From Antedon mediterranea (taxonomy: Eukaryota; Echinodermata; Crinoidea; Comatulida; Antedonidae): a stretch of 64,000 nucleotides of DNA. The notes beneath the pieces are model-generated. The model did no database searches. It was not told the origin of the DNA and worked only from the letters and a program-made list of their open reading frames with translations. Below are positions 13,901 through 28,900 of this stretch, one piece after another. The stretch spans positions 12,248,922 to 12,312,921 of the forward strand of contig NC_092678.1 of the NCBI RefSeq assembly GCF_964355755.1. Reading direction: 5' to 3'. Within the stretch, counting starts at the first letter, position 1. Each line of letters opens with the position of its first letter. The position numbers and the translations under genes are program-made.

Positions 13901-16900
13901 TAGAAAATGGCTGAAATAGTACCGGTATGTTTATATTGCTGCTTCTTTTTTTTTTTTATATTTTATATAATACATCTGTATTATAACTATATAATGTACC
14001 GACGTACTGTGTATTATTATTTATGTTATGTCTTTGAGTTTCTCATTGACGTAAACATGACGGATACACTAGATAGGCCTAGATAGTTATCTTATTACTC
14101 TACTGTATAAACATCTGTTACAGTATATAGTAATATTTTTTAATTAAACTTATTTATTTTATTTATTTATTTTTTTTAAACTATATATATATATTTATTT
14201 ATTTATTTTTTATTTTTTTCTTTTTCTTTTTATTAATGTTACCTTTTTTAAGCAATACTACTGATGATGATGATGAAGATCTCAATCCCTATCTTAAGTA
14301 TAATGAATCTAAATACTACCATGTTGAAGAATTTAGACAAATTTCAAACATATCAGATGATGTTTCTTTTCTGTCACTTAACTGTCGTAGTATCGTCAAC
14401 AAGTTTGACCAGTTCTCACAATTTATTGACTCACTTAATTATAAGTTCTCTGTCATTGCCCTTCAAGAGACATGGTTGAGCGATAATGATGAAGTTTCAT
14501 TTTTTAACTTGCCGAACTATGTGCTTGTAAATCGTAATCGTACGGGTAGACGGGGCGGAGGCGTAGCTCTATATATTTCTGACAATTTGTGTTACAAACC
14601 ACGAGATGATTTATCTAAATTAATTACTGAAGCTGAATCCTTATTCATAGATATAATAATTGACGGGAAATATATTTCAGCTGGGGTCATTTATAGACCA
14701 CCTGAATCTAAAATCAGTATATTTAATAATCAATTTACAGAAGTTATGAATATAATTACCAAAGAAAAGACGCACTCATACCTTATGGGCGACTTTAATC
14801 TCGACCTTAACCTATACCATTCAAACTGTAATGTTCAATGTCATGTGGACGCCACTGTTTCCAATTCTTTCTTGCCCCTGATTAATAAACCGACTCGTGT
14901 AACAGAAAATACATCTTCTATTATTGATAATATATATAGTAATTCTACAAATAATCACAATATCAATACTGGAATTATTTACACAGATATATCAGATCAT
15001 TATCCTATATTTGCAATCACAAAATCTGAGAATCGTAAAAAAAATACAAAACAGTCATTTATTTTAAAACGCACTTATTTCCACCAGCAAGTCGAATCCT
15101 TTAAGGAAGACTTGGCAATTGAAAACTGGCAACCTGTCCTAAGAACAGAAGATGCAAACATTGCATATTCAACATTTGCTCACAACTTCAAACATTTAAT
15201 TGATAAAAACTTTCCTTTGAAAAAAATTAAGGCAAAAGCAAATAAAGATCGATCTCCATGGATCACCGAGGCCATAGCAAAGTCAATAACAACTAAGGGC
15301 AGGTTGTATAGTTCATACAGAAAAAATCCCACTCCCTCAAATAAACTGAAATATACTAAATACAGAAACAAACTTACAGCACTTATTAAGAAACGAAAAG
15401 AAGAATACTACTTTACTCAATTTGAAAATAATAAAAGTAATACCAAAAAGACATGGAAAACGATTAACACTATAATGGGAAGGACAAAAACACGACAACT
15501 ACCACCAACAATAAATCATGACTTTAAGCAATTTAACACCCCCTCAGAAAAAGCAAATGCGTTTAATACTTATTTCACAAGCATTGGAGAAACGTTGGCA
15601 AAACGAATCTCACAAGAACCACAAATAACAGAATCATCTTCGTATTTAACAGGAAACTATGTTAATTCTATGTTTCTAAGACCTGTTACTGAGGATGAAA
15701 TTAAAACTCTCCTCGAAAATTTGGAAACTAATAAAACACCTGGGCACGATGACATTGGAGCACTATATCTAAAACCATACTCAAACTATCTTAAACGACC
15801 GATTACTCATTTGATCAACATATCACTCGCCACCGGTTGTTTTCCGGACGAACTTAAAATTGCAAAAACAATACCTATCTTCAAGAACGGAGATAAATCA
15901 GAAATTAACAATTACCGTCCCATATCTATACTGCCATGTCTTTCGAAGGTTTATGAACGGGTTGTTAGCAATCAAACTATTTCATTCCTAAATAAGAACA
16001 ATGTACTTAATAAATCACAATATGGTTTCCGACAACAACATTCTACTATTCACGCATTATTAGATACATTTGAAAAAATTACCTCTGCAATCGAACAAAA
16101 ATGCTTTATGATAGGAATATTTTTAGATTTATCAAAAGCGTTCGATTCAATGGATCATCACATTTTATTACAGAAGATGAGACATTACGGTATCAGAGGT
16201 GTCGTTTTAGATTGGTTTAAGAGTTACTTATCAACTAGAAAACAATTTGTAAACGTAGAAGGTAAAAAATCAGAAACCAAATACATTAAGTACGGTGTTC
16301 CACAGGGGTCCATTCTTGGACCCTTACTATTCCTGATTTTTATAAATGATATGCCATTTGCCTGTAGAAACACAAACGTTATTATGTATGCAGATGACAC
16401 TAATGTGTTCCTGCAACACAATGATATTACAAGAGCATTCGATATTTTAAACTATGAAATGGCATGTCTTTCTAACTGGTTTATTGCAAATAGATTAACT
16501 GTGAACACCAAAAAAACGAATTATATTGTATTTACTAGTAGAAATGTAAAAATTGACACGTCAAATCTAACTTTGCTAATTAATACTGATATTATAGAAC
16601 GAGTAAATCAAACAAAGTTTCTTGGTGTTCATCTAGATGAGAAATTATCATTTGCATATCATATAAATTCAATCGCAAAGAAAGTTTCAACAGCTATAGG
16701 CACCATGAATAAAATAAAATGCGTACTCCCATACGAAATCCTATTAAAAATATACAACTCTCTCATATTACCTAACCTAACATATGCCATAACACTATGG
16801 GGATCTACTAATCAAACTATTTTAAATCGTCTTTATATTTTACAAAAGAAAGCACTTAGAAATGTTTGCAACGTTCCTTTTCATCATCCTTCTCTACCAC

Positions 16901-19900
16901 TCTTTGCCCGCACAAAAACATTAAAATTATCTGAGCTGTACCAAAAAAGTGTTGCGATACTCATGTTTAAGTTTCATCATAAGAAGTTGCCTATTACTTT
17001 TGACTCTTTCTTTGCTACAAACAATTCCAAACATAATTATGAGACAAGGGCTAAAGACAATTTAAGCACTGCTTTCAAAAGGACCCTATTGGGCCAACAA
17101 AGTGTCACATACAGAGGCACTAATGTGTGGAACTCACTACCCAATGACATTAAAATGTCAACCAGTATTGGTATGTTCAAACATAAAATTCATGATATGT
17201 TTGTCACCAGTTATCTTTATTTTTAAGCTACTGGTTAATTCATTTTCTCTCGACATTTGATTTGTTATTATCACTGCATTATTTCCATTGTTAGTATTTT
17301 ATCGTTACAATTAATATGGTACATTATACAGTTTTTATCTATTTATTTAATTATTTATCTATTTCAATTTCAATTTTGTTTGTTTTGTTTTGTTTGTTTT
17401 TTTTTCTCGTTTTAAGGGGCTTTGCGTCTAAAGCATTAGCTTACAGCTTAACCCCGTTCACAACCTCAATTAATTTTGCATGTACTTTGTATTATCTGAG
17501 ATTGTGAATAAAGTTATATATATTAAGTAGTTCTCGAGAAAATGCAATTTCAGTATACTTGTTACTTTAAGACTGCTCGCCGGCTTTTGAAAAATTCTGT
17601 CCTATCTTTTAACACTAGCAGGTCTGAAAAGTATACTAAAAAGTGGTCCAGAATTGGGACAATGTTCCCAAAATTTAATGGAATGGTCCTTGACCACATA
17701 TCTATCTGTATATTCATTTTGGTAAAGATCTTGTAATTACTTTTTGAGTAATCCTGCTAACAAACAAACAAACAAATGAAAGCACTCAGAGTGAAGTACT
17801 TGGCAAAATATATCCACTGACTGGGAGCATGTTGAAAGATACAATTTTTGCTTTAGGTATTATCTTTACATGGTTAAAATACTGATAAGGTTAATAATTT
17901 GTTTAAATAATTTTTAATGCAAACAATTCCGGCATTGCAACAATGACCTTTCTAAAATCAAGTTTGACCAGAATAATGGTCGAGGAGTGTCTTGAAGCTG
18001 TACCGATTTGCGGCGCCTCTGCCTTAACCCATGTAGTAATATATCAATTTACCTGAAAATCAATAGGCATGTTCTGTAAGTATATACCTGATGAAATAAG
18101 GAAGGACACACGCTGGTGCTAACAAAACTACTTATCAACTTACAATAGTTTAATTTGAATAACAATAGAACAGCAACGCCAAAAACAAACGGGTGAATTT
18201 GAAAAGAAATAGGTTTTTTAAAACTACTCGTATCAATAAACTTGTACATTAAATCAAATTATGTTTTGAAAATTACAAATCACAATTTATAACTCTTGCC
18301 TCTTGTCCAAAAATGAGTTTTTTTAGACAAGTAGTTGTCGAGAAAATGTAATTTCAGTACACTTGTTACTTTAAGACTGCTCGCCGGCTTTTCAAAATTG
18401 TCTCCTATCTTTTAACACTAGCCGGACTGACAATAATATCATTTTTATTATTTGTGAAGTTATTAATAAACCAATTTTGTTGATTTTCAATAGGCATGGT
18501 CTGAAGGTATATACCTATCTACACCCAAAAATGTAGAACGATAACTTGAAAACTGTAGGCGCTATCATGCTAACAAACAAACAAACAAATGAAAGCACTC
18601 AGAAACTGAGTGAAATACTTGGCAAAATATATCAACTGACTCGGAGCATGTTGAAAGATACATTTTTTTTGCTTTAGGTATTAGCTTTACATTGTTGAAA
18701 TCCTGCTGGGGTTAATAATTTGTTTAAATAAGTTTTTGATACAAACAACTCCGGCATTGCAGCAATGACCTATCTAAAATCAAGATTGACCAGAATAATG
18801 ATCGAGGAGTGTCTTGAAGCTGTACCGATTTGCCGCGCCTCTGCCTTAACCCATGTAGTAATATATCAATTTACCTGAAAATCAATAGGCATGTTCTGTA
18901 AGTATATACCTGATGAAATAAGGAAGGACACACGCTGGTGCTAACAAAACTACTTATCAACTTACAATAGTTTAATTTGAATAACAATAGAACAGCAACG
19001 CCAAAAACAAACGGGTGAATTTGAAAAGAAATAGGTTTTTTTAAACTACTCGTATAAAAAAGCTGGTACACTGAATCAACTGTTGTTTTAAAACTAAAAA
19101 GCACAATTTATAACTCTTGCCTCTTGTACAAAAATGATGTTTTTTGGACAAGTAGTTCTCGAGAAAATGCAATTTCAGTACACTTGTTACTTTAAGACTG
19201 CTCGCCGGCTTTTGAAAATTGTCTCCTATCTTTTAACACTAGCCGGTCTGAAAATAATATCATTTTTGTTATTTGTGAAGTTATTAATAAACCAATTTTG
19301 TTGATTTTCAATAGGCATGGTCTGACAATATATACCTATCTACACCCAAAAATTCAGAACGATAACTTGAAAACTGTAGGCGCTATCGTGCTAACAAACA
19401 AACAAACAAACATACAAACATACAAACATACATACAAACAAAGTGAATACTATACTTGGCAAAATTCTTTTTTGCCAAGTAACAAACTAGCCTTCGCGCA
19501 TAGCGCGATACTTGGCCAAATCAAAATTGGCCTCCTGACATTGACCCAATTTTCACCAAAAGTGTGTGTCTTATGCTGTGTGATTTAGGCTAATTTCACT
19601 TCAATCATGTGTATACGAGTTTGGTGTACAGGTTATGTAACCAGCCTTTCAACGAACAATACCTTCAGTCGGCTAACAATAGAACAGCAACGCGAAAAAC
19701 ACACGGGTGAATTTGAAAAGAAATAGGTTTTGTAAACTACTCGCATCAAAAAACCTCTATATTAAATCTAATTCAGTTTTAAAATTATAAATCACAAATT
19801 ATAACTCTTGCCTCTTGTACAAAAATGAAGTTTTTTGGACAAGTAGTTCCCGAGAAAATGCAATTTAAGTTTACTTGTTAATTTAAGACTGCTCACCGGC

Positions 19901-22900
19901 TTTTGAAAATTCTGTCCTATCTTTTAACACTAGCAGGTCTGAAAATAATTTTTAAAAGTGGTCCAGAATTGGAACCGTGGTCCGGATTTTAACCAAAATT
20001 GGGCAGTGTCGTCCTTGCACAAGGTGACATGTCTGGTAGTAATTTGGAGTCATTCGAATCAAAACTGTGAGCGCTAGAGTGATGACAAACAAACACACAA
20101 ACAAACAAACAAATCAACATACTTGGCCAATTTTCAATTTGGCCAAGTAACAAACACACACACAAACCAAACAGATCAACATACTTGGCCAATTTTCAAT
20201 TTGGCCAAGTAAGAAACACACGCTACCGATTACATATACCTCCTTGGCGGAGGTAAATAATAGTGCAGACAATGGGCAACCTTGACGTACTCCACATTTC
20301 ATATTAAAACTGTTTGAGTCAAATGCCTTAGCAAAGTCAAGAAAAATCATGGCTACTGGTATTTGCTTTTCTTTCGTATAAGACAACACATCTTCAACTA
20401 CTCTAATATTTTCTCCTCCAAATCTCCCTTTAATATATCCTTTTTGATCATTACTGATAATTGACCCTAATACTTTTTTAGTCTGTTTGAAAGAGCATGT
20501 GCCATTATTTTGTAAATCTACATTTAGAAATGTAATTGGTCTCCAGTTTTCGAGACACACTCTCTTTCCACTCTTAAATAAAGATTTATTACACCTAACC
20601 TCTGTGAGTTACTTAAACTATTATTGTTGTAACTGTAATTTAAAGAATTACACAAAATATCTTTTAGATATTCCCAAAAATGACGATAGAATTCGACACG
20701 TAGTCCATCAGAACTCGGACTTTTATTCAACTTCATGTTAGATATTGCTTTTGTTAGTTCTCTCCTTCTGTTAATATTCCCTCACATTCTATTTTATCTT
20801 TTTCCGATAGTTTTTTAACTGTAGTATTTCGTAAATATTTATTTATTTCATTTTCTGTTAGAATTTTATTTGAATACAGATGTTCATAGAATCTAATTTG
20901 TTCCTCTCTAAATAATTAAAGTTAATAATTTCATGAAGATATTCATTATTTATTTTCTCCATGACACTAAAATAAACTGATCTTTATATTCATTCACGTT
21001 GATTGAGAATTAATTCACTCTCCACAAATATACTTTTTTTTAACTCTTTGAGTTTTACTGAGTGGAGTTGTGGCATGGTGGTTATGATGCTTGGCTATCA
21101 ATCCAAGGTTCCTGGGTTCAAGTCCTGACATATTTTAGAACTCTACTCCAAAGACTTGTAATAAGACTTTGTTTATGTAGAGCAGCTTGTGTATGTTTGT
21201 CTTGTGAACAGGATTGCCACCTTAACGAAGGATCGTGAATGAATTATGGTTTATGCTTATTATTATCCTTGGCAATTTACCTAAATTTATAAAATAAAAC
21301 AAACACTACAGTCATGGAAAGACTTGTACTGCATGATTTAAACTGACCAATAATGTTATTCCATTCGAAATGTTAATGGAAAAAATGTTTACCCAGTGAA
21401 AGACTAGGTCATTGAAACATTCTTCCTGTGTGTGTTCTTTTATAAAACAATGTGGTTTATAAAAAATATTCAAGAAACTTGAAGCGTAGTAGTGAGATAT
21501 TTGTGTGAGATTTTAGTCTACTGTAAAGTTAAGGGATCAATTCCCACAAGAAATGGAGTAGTGTTAATATAGAATTTTGTGAAGTGATGAATTAGGCAGG
21601 ATAATTCAATTCAAAACCTCTATCAAAAACACCAACATACACCTACCTAAAATTAGAAGTTTTCATTTGTTTGTCTCTGTTTATTGTAGGTAAACAACTA
21701 TGGATCAATTCCCACAAGAAATGGAGTAGAGTGTTAATATAGAATGTTGTAAAGTGATGAATTAGGCAGGATAATTCAATTCAAAACCACTATCAAAAAC
21801 ACCAACATACACCTACCTAAAATTAGAAGTTTTCATTTGTTTGTCTCTGTTTATTGTAGGTAAACAACTATGAATGTGAGTTGCAAATTGAAGCACAAAC
21901 CGTCAGGATTCCAGCAACAGTTGATGAAACAAACTCAAATATCACATGTTCACAATACACTGTAAGCATTTTAGCAGTTATTTTAGTCACTAAATGTGAA
22001 TAGTAACACATTTTGTTTAGATGAATTAAAAAACCCAACGTGAATGAGATTTTAACAAGTTTATTAGATTTACGTCGATTCCATCCATATGATGACGTTG
22101 ATCTAAATCAAAGCTAATTTTAAATGGACATTTTTATAAAATTGACATAACAAATGCATTCGCTTAGCCATCAAAATTAAAAAAAAAGTTGGTTTTAAAT
22201 GGTTTCCATTCATAATAATATCAATAAATGTCATGCTATTGCATACATAGTGCCATAGATGGTTTATTAAATGTTAGAAATTAGATTTCAATTAAAAGGT
22301 TTAGTAATAATATAGATTAATGGTTTATGTGCTAGGTTACGGTTCTGATAATATGTTCATTATAGATTTTTTAAATAGATATTAGAGTATCTTGTGTTAA
22401 TGTTTTTCCAGTAAACATGAAAGTTTTCTGTAATTGCAATGTGCCAAAAATTAATTGTAAAAGCGTAACGTGTATTTCATTTTAGTATGACTACACATCT
22501 AAGGACAAAAATGAAGTAAATGCATATATTAAAGTATTTTGGAATGAGAATGTAATTGACAATACTTATCAAGGTTGGTTTCAATTGATTGTTTATATTG
22601 ATAAGAGTTACAACACAGCTATACAAATGCCTGTTCCTTATTGAACATATACCAGTTTATAGTCTACATCAACATACTTTTATTATAGACCTAAAGCTAT
22701 ATCTACAATATCAAATTAGTTTGATAAAAAAGTGTAATGTGTCCCAATATGGTAGTGATTAAAAGTTAAATTAAAAGTGATAATATGATATCATCATGTC
22801 CATATATAGGCACATCAATTGCCAATTAACATGAACCTCCACTGCCACTTGAGATTTATGAATTTCATGCAAACTCATGTTTTAAATCATCTTGCAATTT

Positions 22901-25900
22901 AGCATTAATACTGTATAATATCCCTTTGTAAGCTTCAAGCGTTACTATTTGACATAAAACATATTGTTAATATTTCTTGTATTGTATAATTATCTATTTA
23001 CCAGTTACATTGTACAAATGTAGTGTTCAACGTCCAGACTGCAGTCGATGTTATTCAATGAACACCACTAGGTCTGCACTTGATTGTGTCTGGTGTACTG
23101 GAGACCAATGTTCCTACAGTCCATTCTGTTCATCAATAGTGAATGAATGTCCATCACCTGTTATTATTCAGGTAATTCTACTATTTTGATTCTACTTCTA
23201 TTCTATACTAATCTTGTTTAGGGAATAAATTTGATTGAAAACGCGAATCTGAAACTGAAAAACAATTATTATACTACAAGTCTAAATCATTTCTTAAGTA
23301 GGCTTTTATGTTTGTTATTGTATTAAAAAAAGTTGTAATATGTTTTTTTTCAGATTCTTCCCATCTCTGTTGCTACAGTAACTACTCAACCTGAACCTGA
23401 TTTCACAGAGGTCATTGAACTGTTCGGAACTGATTTTGGACAGATGATGTCAGGTATTGACAGCATTACGATAGATAACAAAGAATGTGTAATAGTTGCT
23501 GATGGATTTAACATAGCTTTACAAAGGTATTTACTGAGAAAAACTTAAATAATAATAACAATAAAATATAGGTACATTCTTTTTTTATTAAATTACATTT
23601 TTATTCTTAATAATAGTATACTGTAGTAAATTTAAGGGGAAATAATTGAAATATAATTCCTTTAATATAGAACAACAACAACAAATATGAAATATACCGA
23701 CAGTTATTGTTAGTTTATTTTCTTTTGTTGCTGTGCAGTTTAGAGGTTACCATTTCCAGTCTACTAAATTACCATACTCTTTATTTATATGATTCTTCTG
23801 GTATATATCTCTCGTTGAAATAACCTTTATCAACGCAATTAAAATTGTTACATTTTAAAATTTACTATACCCACACAGTGTGAGATGTAAAGCTCCTGTA
23901 TTTGATAGTGTCTCTAAACGTGACGTTATCATAATTGCCCAAGCAAAGACAACTGCACCTATTGTCATACTCTATCAGGTATATTTTTTTTAAATAATGT
24001 AACTTAAAAATTTGAGAAATCAGTATATTATTTAAAATATTAAAAATAAACATAACTTGTATTGAATGTAATACTGTAGATGTTGTATGTGTAGAAATAT
24101 AACGTGTTTTTATTTTAGAATCCAATTATATCTGAGTTGAGTCCAAGGTTTGGTATTCAAGCTGGTGGAACTACACTAACATTCAGTGGATCTAATTTGA
24201 ACACTGGGAATGACATAATGGTATCTATTGATGAAAGTAAATGTTATGTTACAGAGTAAGAAACACAAATTCAAAGAAATTTATTGATAAGGGCAGGCTA
24301 ATCTATTAATAAAGGTATAATACATTTTTTTTCGTCGCTGCAGTAATGTTACATTTATTTCATCTGCTTCTCTGCTAATTGTGCTATAATAATCTCAAAA
24401 CTATATAAATGATTAGGTTGGTTATTTTATTTTGTATCAATTTTTGTGTCAGTATCAATGAAAACCAGATAATGTGTACAACATCAAATTATACAACATC
24501 CGGAGCTGAAGTTGCAGTAACAGTAACATTTGGAAATGCTGTTAGAGATGGTCCTACCTTCTCTTACACTACAAATCCCACAGTGACTGACTTTCAACCT
24601 AATCAAGGCATTCAAGCGTAAGAAACTATACATTATGTTCTCAATTATAATACATGTATTCGTTCATTGAATAAATGGTGAAGTACTGCAAAGTATGTTT
24701 TTATATTACCACGCACAGCTTCAGTAATTGATTGATCAATACATTTATTGAATTGATTTCATACCTATCTAAATTGTAAGGATAATTTTTTTCTAAACAT
24801 TCTTCTAAAATGTATGATATTAAATAAATATGTATATTATGTATATTTTTAAATAATTCAAATTTATTGAAATTAAAAATAATAATTTTATTGTAGAGGT
24901 GGTCAAAACATCATAGTGACAGGAACAAATTTCCAATATGTACAGAAAGCACAGATGTTGTTAAATAGTGTATTAACTGAAAATGTAAGGTTTAAATTAT
25001 GAATTGATGAATTTCGATTGAAAGAAAGAACACTTAGCTACCAATATTAGGGCATACTTACATATGTCCACCATTAAGAACTTGGTAATGGTAATTTATT
25101 TAACACTTTCTTCTTCAAAATGATTGTATAGTTTTGTAGAAATACATATAGGCCTGTCGAGGAATATTAAATGAAATAATTGGACTGGAAACAAAATAAT
25201 ATTTTTTCCTAGAACTGTATAATTCTGTCAAATGAGAATATGGATTGTGAAAGTCCACCAACCGAAGTCTCCACATCAGGTAGCAGACGGCAGGCAGACC
25301 AGGCAGTTTTACCTGTCACCTTTTCATTTGATGATTTTGTTCCTACGTTGAATGGTGATTTCGGATTTTCAGTTTTTCCTAATCCAGTTTATTATCTCTT
25401 TGATAATACATCTTCTTACGGAGAGAAAACGGAAGATCGAAGATATAAATATGACAAAAAAATTGACGAGTTTATGATTCTGATGGTAATTATAATATGT
25501 TAAAACATTTTTATTTGGTTTCGATTTAAGAGTCAGAATTCATGTATTGTAAACCCACAAAAGCTGCTTGACTTGGTCAGTTGTTGCGTATACGATGCCG
25601 ATTGGACTCCTTTCCAGCCACTTGATGGTTTTGATATTTAGTCTTATGGTCTCCAAGATTACACCGTGATCAAAGATCAAGACCGTGTCTGAAAATGAGT
25701 CCTATATGTCTTCTTGTTTAATTAATAACAATCGTTATTATTCTGATTACCTGTAAATATTATCACAATATTTTAAATATAATTAAGTACATAACATGGA
25801 CTAAATTTATGTGCTTTTAAACATGTAAGGTTTACAATTAAATCTTGCAAAATGGACTACCAGAAACGCATCCACAATATCTGAATTGTCATAAACTCAT

Positions 25901-28900
25901 ACAGTTTCAAATTTCATATATACAGTTCTTATTGGTCAGATGTTTTGCCCAATTCTGACGTAACTGTAAATTATTCTCATTACAAGTGCGAGAGAACATA
26001 ACTGACCAAATAAATTCAATACATTGCTACATTGGTTCATATAACAATTGTAATCGCGTTTTAAACTTGATTATAGTTTTGAGAATCAGTATTTTATTTA
26101 TACCAAACATAATTAAAAAAAACTGTATTTACATAACAGGGTTCTGACATCAACCTTGCTAGTGATGTTGAGGATGTTGAAGTGTTCATTGGAAGTGTTA
26201 AATGCACTGTAAATTCAATAACACGTACAGTAGTTCTTGTTGAAGTACCAGACAAGGAACCTAATCCAGTAGATGGTGAAGATCATCCTCTTGTTATGGT
26301 AGGTCGTGAGATCACCCGAAAATACTTTTAACATTATACTATAATGTTTTATTATATCCAATAGTCTGTAACCAATAATGTCAAAATCACACATTGTTTG
26401 TAAACGAACTCATTGTAATATTAATTTCTATTTAGTTGCTGTTTAGACTTAGATTGAATAAGTAAAACAACGTGCAGAACTTAGAGACAAAAAAAGTATT
26501 TGTCAAGATCCTAATTTTACAAAATTCTTAATTTTAGTCTTTGCTACTTAAACATTTTTGAATATATTCATTCTAACATTATTACTACTAGACTAGACTG
26601 TTTTTAACAAAAAATGTTTAATATTGATTGTCTCCAAATAACTTTAGATCCGTCATGGAAATCTAAAGTTCACTTTTGGTTCAATAAGATATGTAGGCAT
26701 TGAATTGTCTACCACCGTCGTAGTTATTATAATTACGGTTGTTGTGATTATGGCTATCATCATTACGATCATACCTGTCTACTGGCGTAGATCAAGAATA
26801 CTCAACAGACAATTGGAAGAAACAACAGTGAAATTTTTTACAAAAAGTAAGCTAGAAAGCAATATAAATAAACTCAAACTATTGATATCATAAAGGGCTT
26901 TGAAAAGTAAAAGCTAAATTTGGATATATGAGTGATGTAAAATATAACTCATTATTTCTACAAAAAAAAAACAAAACCCAGAAACTAAGAGTAGTGATTT
27001 TACTTCTTGAAATTAGACAGATTTTTAATTACTATCGCAAGTCATCTAGAAACGAGTTTTAACAATTTTTTGTAATAAAATTACCTTGTGATCTTCACTA
27101 TTGATGTATTATTTAGGTTAAATACATGCATTGGCATCTACTCAACAAAACCAACAAGATAATGAGAGTGCCTATATGAATACGCTACTGGCAAACTAAT
27201 CTATATATAAATTTACGTAAGGGCAAAATTCGGTAAATCGCGCCTTACTTCTAGAATTTTCACTCGATGGTATGTAAAGTTGGTTCGTACTTTCGGTACT
27301 GATTTTAACCGCCTGATGTAACCCTGTTTACTAATTAAATTGAGTTAGATAATTAGTTATTGACGATTAAAACGAATTTAGGTTCAACGATTTGCCCCAA
27401 ATAGGGGTGTTTTCCGATCGTGGTATACACTGTCTAATGGATGTCCATCTTGAAAAATACCCGCCAAAAAAATGCGAGGAGGCTTCGCATTTTTCTATCT
27501 CCTCCTACGATAATTGTTTTTAATAGCTGAAAACCGGTTGAACAGCTAGAGTACACCATCATAATGTTGAAGACAGGCCGATTTTCTTTAAAAAATACTA
27601 TTTTGATAGATTTAATATACGATTATACAAATGTATTGACTTGCGATGAATGGAACATCCCAATCTCTCAGTCTGCCAGAGTTGGTTTAACACAAGTACT
27701 GTAGGTAAATTTATGAGCCCTTGGTTTAACACATACGGTAGGTAAATATATGGGCCCTTTGAGAATAAACTTGCAATACTTTGACAATACTGTAAATACC
27801 TATTAACTATTTTTCATTTGAATCGAACATTTCTTACTGTGAATGTTCGTACTGTTATGTAATATAAAAATATATACAAATAAACTTTATTACTGAGACT
27901 GTGGATAGGCTCTACTGTTAGATATACAAATAAACTTTATACTGACAGTTCCTTCTCAACGTTTGTATTAATTAATAATTACCAAAAATATAAACGTCGT
28001 AGTGGTGTATCGTGACATGTACTTTAATATTTCAATCGATTATGACCGTGACAGTTTTAACAAAGTATTAGCCTAAATCGCAAATGTTTTAGGCCTACTG
28101 TATTTAGAGGTATATTATTTATAGGCCTATAAAACATGAACAAAATATTTCGTTACTCAGTGGATAAAGAATATATTTAAAAATTGTTCCTCTTTGTACC
28201 TATCCGCTTTCCCATCCCTCAACCCTAATGTTACATAGCGAGGAGGCTTCGCATTTTCCTATCTCCTCCTACGATAATTGTTTTTAATAGCTGAAAACCG
28301 GTTGAACAGCTAGAGTACACCATCATAATGTTGAAGACAGGCCGATTTTCTTTAAAAAATACTATTTTGATAGATTGCTAGAGTACACCATCATAATGTT
28401 GAAGACAGGCCGATTTTCTTTAAAAAATACTATTTTGATAGATTTAATATACGATTATACAAATGTATTGATTTGCGATGAATGGAACATCCCAATCTCT
28501 CAGTCTGCCAGAGTTTGGTTTAACACAAGTACTGTAGGTAAATTTATGAGCCCTTGGTTTAACACATACGGTAGGTAAATATATGGGCCCTTTGAGAATA
28601 AACTTGCAATAGGTTCGGAATATGTTAAAAACCAATTTCTATTATTTGAATCGGTAAACAGTTTCCATTTATTATACATTGATAATGAAACATGAAATAT
28701 TCCTATTTATGTCCCTCGAGGTTCATTACAATTTATATTTAGTAGTCCCACGGACTTCATCTTAGCCACTCCCCCGAGTGCTAAGGCCAAATTTATGATA
28801 CCCTACTTTCTATGTAAGTTTAGTTACAGTTAGTTTTTGACGATAATACAACGAATTTAGGTTACACCCTTCGGCCGCGAAAACGTTTCTGTACAAATAT

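Larger units (their letters stand above)
12618..17524 (+). mobile_element. Non-LTR retrotransposon (CR1/Jockey-like), near full length
   Basis: The boundaries come from comparing the interrupted host repeat with its intact copy near 19140. AAG occurs on both sides (12615-12617, 17525-17527). The element has two open reading frames (12760-13563 and 14236-17226) separated by 672 nt. It ends with AATAAAG and a TATATATATT tail rather than a long poly(A), more like CR1-type than L1-type ends. Both ORFs are intact, so this insertion may be young. Confidence 0.82.
12240..20252. mobile_element. 8-kb repeat with GGCGGAGGT ends inserted in LINE
   Basis: Left edge CTAGAAAG...ACCTCCGCC and right edge CCTTGGCGGAGGT match the element at 6035-6626. 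The flanking GTAAA (12235-12239 and 20253-20257) is a likely 5-bp target duplication within the reverse-transcriptase gene of the surrounding LINE. The interior has a tRNA-like box A (TTTGGTGTAATGGTTATG near 12392) and repeated modules, for example AGTAGTTCTCGAGAAAATGC near 17525, 18330, 19150 and 19845. A ~0.82-kb direct repeat links about 17930-18330 with 18755-19150. A LINE is inserted at 12618-17524. Confidence 0.65.
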
